Made by a program: the position numbers and the translations under genes
Notes under the pieces: model-generated
Database searches by the model: none
What the model was told of the DNA's origin: nothing
What the model saw: only the letters and a program-made list of their open reading frames with translations
In this document: one piece after another, positions 51,186-57,079 of the stretch
How positions within the stretch are numbered: position 1 is the stretch's first letter
Layout: each line of letters starts with the position of its first letter
NCBI GenBank assembly: GCA_947629095.1
Contig: CANRCK010000004.1
Location: forward strand, 1-57,079
Reading direction: 5' to 3'
DNA: 57,079 nucleotides
From: an uncultured Clostridia bacterium
Lineage (GTDB): Bacteria > Bacillota > Clostridia > Christensenellales > Borkfalkiaceae

Positions 51186-52442
51186 TCAGTCAACTAAAAC
51201 GGGGTTCTCCTCCACCTTCCACGGCAGCCCGTACTTGTTGAGAGCCTCCATATAGGGGTCGGGGTCGAACTCCTCGGCGTTGTATACGCCGGGCTTGTTC
51301 CATACGCCCGTAACCACGAGCATTGCGCCTATCATTGCGGGAACGCCCGTGGTGTAGGAGATTGCCTGTGAACCTACTTCCCTGTAACACTCCTGATGGT
51401 CGCAGATATTGTAGATATATACCGATTTTTTAGCGCCTTTTTTATAGCCCGTGAAGATGCAGCCGATATTTGTTTTGCCCTTGGTGCGCGCGCCTAAGGT
51501 GGCGGGGTCGGGCAAAAGAGCCTTTAAAAATTGAATGGGAACGATTTGTTTGCCTTCGAACTCGACGGGGGTTGTGGAGAGCATTCCCACGTTTTGAAGG
51601 CAGTTCATATGTTGGATATAGCTTTGACCGAAGGTCATAAAAAAGCGTATGCGCTTTACTCCCTTTATGTTCTTTGCAAGGCTTTCGATTTCCTCGTGGT
51701 GGAGAAGATACATATCCTTTTTGCCGACGCCGTCAAAATTATATTCACGCTTGATTTCGAGGGGTTCGGTTTCTATCCACTTGCCGTTTTCCCAATACGA
51801 GCCGTTTGCCGAAACTTCGCGGAGGTTGATTTCGGGATTGAAATTTGTGGCAAAGGGGTAGCCGTGGTCGCCGCCGTTGCAGTCGAGAATATCTATGGTT
51901 TCAATCTCGTCGAAATAGTGCTTTTGGGCGTAGGCGCAGAAAACCTGCGTAACCCCCGGGTCAAAGCCCGTGCCCAAAAGGGCGCAGACGCCCGCGTCCT
52001 TGAATTTTTGGTGATACGCCCACTGCCACGAATAGTCGAAATACGCCGTGAAGCCCTTTTCTTTTACGCGCTTTTCATAAATTTTGCGCCATGCGGGGTC
52101 CTCGGTGTTCTCGCACTCGTAGTTGGCGGTGTCGATATAGTGCACGCCCGTTTTTAAACAGGCTTCCATTATTGTCAAATCCTGATAGGGAAGGGCCACG
52201 TTCAAAACGGCGGCGGGCTTGAAAGCGGTTATCAATGCGGTAAGCTCCTCCACGCTGTCTGCATTGACCTGTGCCGTGGTGATCTTTGCCTTGGTTTTGC
52301 CGTTCATCTCCTCCGCTACTTTATCGCACTTGGATTTTGTGCGGCTGGCGATAAGAATTTCGGTGAACACGTCGTCCGCCTGACAGCACTTTTTTATTGC
52401 AACCTGCGCCACTCCGCCGCAGCCTATTATCATAATTTTCAT
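51186..52442 (-). CDS. Carboxynorspermidine/carboxyspermidine dehydrogenase (saccharopine dehydrogenase-like)
   Basis: Condenses putrescine with aspartate semialdehyde and reduces it with NADPH to carboxyspermidine. The Rossmann motif is at the start (IMIIGCGGVAQVAIKKC), with VLNVALPYQDLTIMEACLKT and CALLGTGFDPGVTQVFCAYA, typical of this family. The 418-aa length is normal. It overlaps speE by one base (52442), and nspC, the next enzyme, follows directly. Commonly called CASDH. Confidence 0.93.
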   Translation of the reverse strand: MKIMIIGCGGVAQVAIKKCCQADDVFTEILIASRTKSKCDKVAEEMNGKTKAKITTAQVNADSVEELTALITAFKPAAVLNVALPYQDLTIMEACLKTGVHYIDTANYECENTEDPAWRKIYEKRVKEKGFTAYFDYSWQWAYHQKFKDAGVCALLGTGFDPGVTQVFCAYAQKHYFDEIETIDILDCNGGDHGYPFATNFNPEINLREVSANGSYWENGKWIETEPLEIKREYNFDGVGKKDMYLLHHEEIESLAKNIKGVKRIRFFMTFGQSYIQHMNCLQNVGMLSTTPVEFEGKQIVPIQFLKALLPDPATLGARTKGKTNIGCIFTGYKKGAKKSVYIYNICDHQECYREVGSQAISYTTGVPAMIGAMLVVTGVWNKPGVYNAEEFDPDPYMEALNKYGLPWKVEENPVLVD

Positions 52443-53299
52443 TATTCTTCCTCCGCCTGAATCAATATATCTTCAACATATTTGGGCAGCATAAACGCGC
52501 CGGTGTGCAAATTTGACGTGTAGTACTGCGTGGGAATGTTGCGCGCCTTCCACTTTGCAGCGTCAAAGTCCTTTAAGGGGTGATATTTTTTGCTGGCAAA
52601 GCCGAACAGCCAATATCCCGACGAGCACGTGGGGATATGCGCCTGATAGACCCTTGAAATGGGGAAACACTTGAATACCTTGCGGTGCATTTTGCGGCAC
52701 TCGGCTTCGTCCTCGTCATAAAAGGGACTGCCGTGCTGGTAAACCATTATGCCCTCGTCGTTCAGAGCCTTGAAGCAGCTGCCGTAAAACTCCTTTGTGA
52801 ACAGCCCCTCAGTGGGTCCGAACGGGTCGGTGGAATCGTTTATTATGAGGTCGTACTCCCCCTCCTTGCCGCGTATGAACTTTAAGCCGTCCTGTATGAA
52901 CAGGTTGACGCGGGGGTCGTTTAATCCCTCCGCCGTTTCGGGGAAGAACTTTTTGGAGACGTAGACGAACATTTCGTCCTCCTCCACGACGTCTATGCGC
53001 TCTATTTCCTTATAGCGGCAAAGCTCCTTTGCAACGCCGCCGTCGCCCCCGCCGATTACAAGAACGTTTTTTACGTGCGGGTGCACCGCCATGGGCACGT
53101 GCGCGACCATTTCGTCGTAGATAAATTCATCGGCTTCGGAAAAGACGATTTCGCCGTCCAGTGAGATGAATTTGCCCAAATCGTCGCTGTCGAAAACGTC
53201 AACCTGCTGAATGTCGCTGTGCTCCGAAAAGAGCTGTTTTTTTACGCGGATATTGAGCTTTATGTTGGGGGTGTGAATATCCGAAAACCACATTTCCAT
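52442..53299 (-). CDS. speE: Polyamine aminopropyltransferase (spermidine synthase)
   Basis: The dcSAM-binding motif VIGGGDGGVAKELCRYKEIE and the catalytic DSTDPFGPTEGLFTKEFY are clear; 285 aa is normal. Classical SpeE transfers aminopropyl from decarboxylated SAM to putrescine. No SAM decarboxylase (speD) lies in the window, and this operon already carries the dcSAM-free route, so the real acceptor or donor here is unclear. It lies 31 nt after speA. Confidence 0.9.
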   Translation of the reverse strand: MEMWFSDIHTPNIKLNIRVKKQLFSEHSDIQQVDVFDSDDLGKFISLDGEIVFSEADEFIYDEMVAHVPMAVHPHVKNVLVIGGGDGGVAKELCRYKEIERIDVVEEDEMFVYVSKKFFPETAEGLNDPRVNLFIQDGLKFIRGKEGEYDLIINDSTDPFGPTEGLFTKEFYGSCFKALNDEGIMVYQHGSPFYDEDEAECRKMHRKVFKCFPISRVYQAHIPTCSSGYWLFGFASKKYHPLKDFDAAKWKARNIPTQYYTSNLHTGAFMLPKYVEDILIQAEEE

Positions 53300-53330
53300 A
53301 AGTTTTTCCTCTTGCGATTATTATTTCCGC

Positions 53331-54773
53331 TCAGCGGAGTACGTTAATCTTTTCAACCGCAAAGTCCTCGGTGCCCTGAAGATTGCAGCCCTTTTCCTTT
53401 GCGTATTCAATGTATTCTATAATTTCCCCTGTTATAAGTTCGCCCGGGGCAAGCACGGGAATGCCCGGGGGATAGCACATTACGAACTCGGTGCAGATTT
53501 TGCCTTCCGCTTCCTTTAAGGGCAGGGAGACTTTTTCGGAATAGAACGCCTTGCGCGGCGGAACGGCAACCTTGGGGGAGATATATTCTGCAAAGAGCAT
53601 GCCCGATTTGTCCTTTTTGTAGAGGCGCCTAAGATCGTCGAGGGCGCCTACGAGCCGTTCGATATCCTGAAACCTGTCGCCTATGGACACGTAGGCAAGT
53701 ACGTTGGAGATGTCGCCGAACTCAATCTGAATACCGTATTCGTCGCGCAAAATATCATACACTTCTATTCCTGCAAGCCCTATATCGCGTGTATAGACGG
53801 CAAGTTTGGTTACATCGAAATCGTATACCGACGTGCCGTTGATAAGTTCGCCCCCGTAGGCGTAGTAGTCGCCTATTGCGTTGATTTCGCCGCGGGCGTA
53901 GCTTGCCATATCCATAACCTTTTGGAAAGCCTCCCTGCCGTGCAGGGCAAGATTGCGGCGGGTGATATCGAGGCTGGAGAGCAACAGATAGCTTGCGCTG
54001 GTGGTTTGGGTGAGATTTATTATTTGCCTTACATAGTCGGCGTTGACCGTTTTGTTTAAAAGCAGCAGAGAGCTTTGGGTGAGACTCCCGCCCGATTTGT
54101 GCATGGATATTGCAGACATATCCGCGCCAGCTGCCATTGCGGAGAGGGGCAGACGCTCGTTAAAATAAAAGTGGGTGCCGTGCGCCTCGTCGGCGAGGAC
54201 CATCATTCCGTGCTTATGGGCGATTTTTACTATGGAGCGCAAATCCGAACAAACGCCGTAGTACGTGGGATTGTTGACGAGAACGGCGACGGCGTCGGGG
54301 TTGTCCATTACAGCCTGTTCGAGCTTGGAAGGCTCCATGCCGAGCGAAATGCCAAGCTTTTTATCCACCTCGGGGTTGACGTACACGGGGATAGCGCCGC
54401 AGAGTACCAGCGCGTTTATGGCGCTCTTGTGGACGTTGCGGGGCATTATGATTTTGTCGCCCTCCTTGCAGACGGAAAAAATCATACTCTGCACAGCCGA
54501 AGTGGTGCCCCCGACCATAAAGAACGAGTGGGCGGCGCCGAACGCTTCGGCTGCCAGATCCTCAGCCTCGCGTATGACCGACGACGGGTGGCACAAATCG
54601 TCCAGCGGCTTCATGGAGTTTACGTCAATTCCCACGCATTTTTCGCCGAGGAGCTGAACAAGCTCGGGGTTGCCCCGCCCGCGCTTGTGCCCGGGAACGT
54701 CAAAGGGAACTACTCTCTGTTTTCTGAACCGCTCGAGAGCTTCGAAAAGGGGCGCTTTGGTTTGGTCTGACAT
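53331..54773 (-). CDS. speA: Arginine decarboxylase (Orn/Lys/Arg family, fold I)
   Basis: PLP enzyme giving agmatine from arginine, the substrate of aguA. PLP-lysine is in ISMHKSGGSLTQSSLLLLNK (about residue 228), with ADEAHGTHFYFNERLP upstream and KERGCN-like C-terminal domain. At 480 aa it is the short cytosolic form without the N-terminal wing of E. coli AdiA. Lysine or ornithine specificity cannot be excluded by sequence alone, but aguA/aguB point to arginine. It is the first gene of the operon behind a long leader. The ribosome site is AGGAGA. Confidence 0.9.
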   Translation of the reverse strand: MSDQTKAPLFEALERFRKQRVVPFDVPGHKRGRGNPELVQLLGEKCVGIDVNSMKPLDDLCHPSSVIREAEDLAAEAFGAAHSFFMVGGTTSAVQSMIFSVCKEGDKIIMPRNVHKSAINALVLCGAIPVYVNPEVDKKLGISLGMEPSKLEQAVMDNPDAVAVLVNNPTYYGVCSDLRSIVKIAHKHGMMVLADEAHGTHFYFNERLPLSAMAAGADMSAISMHKSGGSLTQSSLLLLNKTVNADYVRQIINLTQTTSASYLLLSSLDITRRNLALHGREAFQKVMDMASYARGEINAIGDYYAYGGELINGTSVYDFDVTKLAVYTRDIGLAGIEVYDILRDEYGIQIEFGDISNVLAYVSIGDRFQDIERLVGALDDLRRLYKKDKSGMLFAEYISPKVAVPPRKAFYSEKVSLPLKEAEGKICTEFVMCYPPGIPVLAPGELITGEIIEYIEYAKEKGCNLQGTEDFAVEKINVLR

Positions 54774-55059
54774 TTGCTTCTCCTATGGTGACCTCGAAAG
54801 TAAAAATAAAACGGCCTTTGAAAGGTCGTCTTAAAACCGAATCCGTCGGGTAATATCCCCGCGCAAATTTTTTGTTCCGTGGTTTGGACTTTTTGCAGAG
54901 TCTATATAGCAAATACTTTTACTACTCTTATTGACCGTTTCACAAGCGACGCCTTCCGGCTTTGATTATAAAGTAATCAACTTATAAAATTTGAGCTTTT
55001 AACTCAATCAATAATGCGGGCAAACCCGCCCAATATTTGCATGACTCCTTAGTCATACC
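54774..55059 (-). promoter_or_regulatory. 286-nt structured leader of the speA operon
   Basis: From the predicted start near 55059 to the speA ATG there is no coding gene. In order on the minus strand: a palindrome ATGACT-N4-AGTCAT; a hairpin GCGGG-TTTG-CCCGC; TTGAG-N7-CTCAA; TTGATTA-N5-TAATCAA; an unpaired or complex middle region containing GAGTAGTA; and finally a terminator hairpin 28 nt before the ATG. The arrangement suggests transcription attenuation. I cannot match it to a known riboswitch or T-box; no T-box TGGNACCGCG is present. Confidence 0.6.
54801..54829 (-). terminator. Terminator inside the speA leader
   Basis: On the minus strand, ACGACCTTT pairs with AAAGGCCGT around a one-base loop in the drawn form (one A-C mismatch), followed by TTTATTTTTA. 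It lies between the promoter and the first gene. Confidence 0.65.
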
Positions 55060-55065
55060 GCTTAA

Positions 55066-55094
55066 AGTATATTATAAAGTCAACGCTTTGTCAA
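55066..55094 (-). promoter_or_regulatory. Promoter of the speA operon
   Basis: Minus strand: -35 TTGACA (55089-55094), 17-bp spacer, -10 TATACT (55066-55071). Confidence 0.85.
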
Positions 55095-55112
55095 TTATTT
55101 TTAAAATGCAAT

Positions 55113-56087
55113 TTAAGCCAAAAAACGCACAATTTCTTCCATTACGCCCATGTCTTCCTCCGTAGCCGCCGAAAAATCGAATTTTTTGAAATATTCTACG
55201 TCCGTATTTTTTGCGTTTTGCAGCGCCGAGGAAAGCTCGGCAAGCTTTTTTTCGGCGCGGACTGTGTTGTAGGGATTGTGACCCTTGCCGGAGGAGAGAA
55301 GCTTTTGGATATTGTCTCCCTCCGCCCTGTAATATACGGCGTTTTCGGGCGGAACTGCCCTATCTTTGTCCCCCTGAACCAACAGCACGGGCGAAGAGAC
55401 GCTCCTCGCGCTTTCCGCGGCGGACTTGCCACCGCAGACAAGGGCTATATACGGATACAAAAGCTTTGCAACGGGCTTGGGCAATCTGCTTTCAACCGCG
55501 TTATAAATTGCCCTTTCGGGCTTATCTGGCGCGGAAAGGGCAACTATTTTATCGGCGCCGATTTCCTCAGCCGCCGTAAGCGCGGCATAGCCGCCCCAAC
55601 TGTGCCCCACAAGGTATATTTTGCCGTAACGTGTTAAGTTTTCGCGGGCATAGAGCACGGCGGCGACCACGGAATCCGTGCCGTTTTTAAAGCTTTTTAT
55701 GCTCTTCCCGCCCGAAAGGTTGCAGCCGAGATAGTCGGGCGCAAGAACCGCGTAGCCGAGGTTGCAAAAATACGCGATTTCGGTGGTGTAGGCGATATGC
55801 CCCGGACCCATTCCGTGGCAAAAAATTATAAGCCCGTCCTTTTGTGCCGCGGCGTCCTTTTTATATAAAACTGCGCGTATATATTGGTTTTTTTGCGGTT
55901 CGGCGATGTTGATTACCTTTTGAGAAAGGTTGAAATCTTCCGCGGTAAAATATTTTAAAAGTGGATTTTTATCGCACCGAGAACCGAACGCCGCCTTTTT
56001 TACGAACAGGGCTAAGGCGAAGAGAATCAAATTTATTAAAAGGAATGCGCCGAGGACGGCGATAAGAGTGATATATAGGGCGTCCAT
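55113..56087 (-). CDS. Alpha/beta hydrolase with N-terminal membrane anchor (324 aa)
   Basis: An N-terminal transmembrane helix (about 5-30) precedes an alpha/beta hydrolase core. The oxyanion region is IIFCHGMGPGHIAY, the nucleophile elbow is LVGHSWGGYAAL (Ser about 168), the acid is in LLVQGDKDRAVPPENAVYY, and the His is in SSGKGHNPYN. The family includes esterases, lipases and acyl-peptidases; the substrate is not known. Ribosome site weak. No partner gene is apparent; it stands between pgi and the speA promoter. Confidence 0.85.
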   Translation of the reverse strand: MDALYITLIAVLGAFLLINLILFALALFVKKAAFGSRCDKNPLLKYFTAEDFNLSQKVINIAEPQKNQYIRAVLYKKDAAAQKDGLIIFCHGMGPGHIAYTTEIAYFCNLGYAVLAPDYLGCNLSGGKSIKSFKNGTDSVVAAVLYARENLTRYGKIYLVGHSWGGYAALTAAEEIGADKIVALSAPDKPERAIYNAVESRLPKPVAKLLYPYIALVCGGKSAAESARSVSSPVLLVQGDKDRAVPPENAVYYRAEGDNIQKLLSSGKGHNPYNTVRAEKKLAELSSALQNAKNTDVEYFKKFDFSAATEEDMGVMEEIVRFLA

Positions 56088-56124
56088 CTTAAAAAAGTGA
56101 TACCTGTGTTGGTTTTTTTAAACT

Positions 56125-56148
56125 CAGGGGCGGCTTGCGCCGCCCCTG
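56125..56148 (-). terminator. Hairpin after pgi
   Basis: CAGGGGCGGC / GCCGCCCCTG stem with loop TTGC; the minus-strand tail is A/T-rich (AGTTTAAAAAAA). Moderate terminator. Confidence 0.65.
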
Positions 56149-56158
56149 AAAATTGCTT

Positions 56159-57079
56159 TTAAACGATATACTTGTCGTCGAGAGGAGGCGCGGAAGCGAT
56201 TTCGCGTTTCTTGTCCTCGTAGCCCTTTTTGCCGAGAAGGGCAAATGTTGCCTTTTTGCCGTTTTCAACGCCGGGCTGGTTGAAGGTGTTGACGTTGAGC
56301 ATTGCGCCCGTATACGCCGTTTGCAGCTCCAGAAGATACATAAGCTGACCGAGCGTGAAGGCGTTGATTTCGGGAAGCTCGATGGTGTAGTTCACTCTGC
56401 CGGCGCGCATAAGAGCGTATGCCGTTGCCTTGTTTTCAGCCTGAATAAGCTCCTGCATGGTGTGACCGCCGAGGAAGCCGACGTCGGGGATATCCTCGCA
56501 GCCGTGAGCTATGGGCATTTCGGTTGCATATTTTTTGACGGAGATGAAAGTTACTACCTTGTCGTAAGGTCCTTCGGTGTAGAGCTGAACCTGTGAATGC
56601 TGGTCGGTTACGCCGAGGCTCTTTACGGGGGTTGTGCCGGCGTTTACGGTGTTGCCCGCATAGTCCACAGCCTTTCCGAGGGATTCAGCCCAGAGCTGGC
56701 AATACCAGTCCGCCATAAGCTTTAAATTATCCGAATAGGGCATGAGAACGTGAATGTTTTTGCCCTGCTGCATACTGATATATTGGAGAGCCGCGCATGC
56801 AAGTGCGGGGTTTTTGGAAACGCTCGGCTTGGAGCAAAGCCCGTCCATATAAGCCGCGCCCGCAAGCATACCCTTTATGTCTATTCCCAGAACGGCTGCG
56901 GGAAGAAGTCCCACGGGGCAAAGCTCGGAGAATCTGCCGCCCACGCCGTCGGGAAGTATGTACTTTTTGAATTTTCCGCCGAATTTATCGTCGATTTTTA
57001 TTAGATTGCCACGGCATGCGTCGGTGGTGAAAATCATATTGTCGGGAAGGTTTACGCCCTTCTTTTCGAGAATGTCGGC
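56159..57079 (-). CDS. pgi: Glucose-6-phosphate isomerase, 5' part cut by window edge
   Basis: Interconverts glucose-6-phosphate and fructose-6-phosphate. The visible C-terminal 306 residues include TTDACRGNLIK, GGRFSELCPVGLLPAAVLGI, LMADWYCQLWAESLGK and the catalytic-lysine region FNQPGVENGKK. The frame is open through the right edge (ADILEKKGVNLPDNMIF), so the first roughly 140 residues lie outside. The internal Met at 57037 is not the start. Confidence 0.95.
   Translation of the reverse strand, partial: ADILEKKGVNLPDNMIFTTDACRGNLIKIDDKFGGKFKKYILPDGVGGRFSELCPVGLLPAAVLGIDIKGMLAGAAYMDGLCSKPSVSKNPALACAALQYISMQQGKNIHVLMPYSDNLKLMADWYCQLWAESLGKAVDYAGNTVNAGTTPVKSLGVTDQHSQVQLYTEGPYDKVVTFISVKKYATEMPIAHGCEDIPDVGFLGGHTMQELIQAENKATAYALMRAGRVNYTIELPEINAFTLGQLMYLLELQTAYTGAMLNVNTFNQPGVENGKKATFALLGKKGYEDKKREIASAPPLDDKYIV

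Noticed and set aside
54774-55059. T-box or guanidine riboswitch in the speA leader
   Set aside because: GAGTAGTA looked like a T-box stem I element, but the 3' conserved T-box is absent; conserved guanidine-I segments were also not found. Left as unassigned.
1-57079. CRISPR array, tRNA, rRNA, transposase or integrase genes
   Set aside because: None was recognised: no regularly spaced repeats, no tRNA-like cloverleaf with a TTCRANNC arm in the gaps, and no recombinase motifs in any translated frame.

Overview
The window looks like chromosome from an uncultured anaerobic gut Firmicute of the class Clostridia (Christensenellales-like is a guess; no rRNA is present to place it). Supporting signs are pyruvate:ferredoxin oxidoreductase, formate-tetrahydrofolate ligase, an S-box (SAM-I) riboswitch, a secG-rnr-smpB block, an ecfA-ecfT-truA block, a c-di-AMP cyclase and carboxyspermidine-type polyamine genes. 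About 50 protein genes are packed tightly on both strands. They are separated by strong hairpin terminators and by sigma-A promoters that very often have exactly 17-bp spacers. No rRNA, tRNA, CRISPR array, transposase or integrase was seen.

Layout: 1-3.6 kb, cardiolipin synthase (cut by the left edge), an unknown membrane protein and gpmI. 3.6-4.8 kb, accessory module A, an XRE regulator diverging from a membrane protein that starts MDFIEFLQ. 4.8-10.9 kb, an EamA exporter, secG, rnr, smpB, then metY-metA. 10.9-17.5 kb, a secreted trypsin-like protease coupled to a UAP1-type pyrophosphorylase, a Nudix hydrolase, LemA with DUF2207, rplI and a DUF1540 protein. 17.5-22 kb, a CvpA-like protein, glnS and fhs. 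22.1-23.4 kb, accessory module C (a 68-aa protein opposite a double-HTH XRE protein) plus a further XRE gene. 23.4-30 kb, glyS, an unknown membrane protein, an ABC-F ATPase, a radical SAM enzyme and riboswitch-controlled metK. 30.06-31.33 kb, accessory module B, homologous to module A and bounded by perfect 38-bp direct repeats. 31.3-43.4 kb, lysC, DUF1015, a 35-aa CdaR-like micropeptide, cdaA, holA, a PlsC-like protein, a LysR regulator, mnmE, an unknown membrane protein, truA, ecfT and a fused ecfA. 43.7-47.3 kb, PFOR. 47.4-54.8 kb, a polyamine operon (speA-speE-CASDH-nspC-aguA-aguB) preceded by a 286-nt leader containing a terminator. The right edge carries an alpha/beta hydrolase and pgi (cut).

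The most interesting material is a set of three small, rather AT-rich loci with one shared design. In each, a small XRE-family regulator diverges from an accessory gene, and that gene has a near-consensus promoter (TTGAC[A/T], 17-bp spacer, TA[T/C]AAT) with repeat or operator-like sequence inside the spacer. Modules A and B share a recognisable N-terminal domain but have unrelated membrane C-termini. Module B looks as if it was inserted into the shared terminator of the convergent genes metK and lysC, because that 38-bp terminator is now present on both sides.

Other points of note are four genes whose -10 box sits 6-8 nt from a start codon with no Shine-Dalgarno sequence (probably leaderless mRNAs), the CdaR-like membrane anchor without YbbR domains, and the structured speA leader. 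All functional calls were made by reading the sequence; no database search was run.
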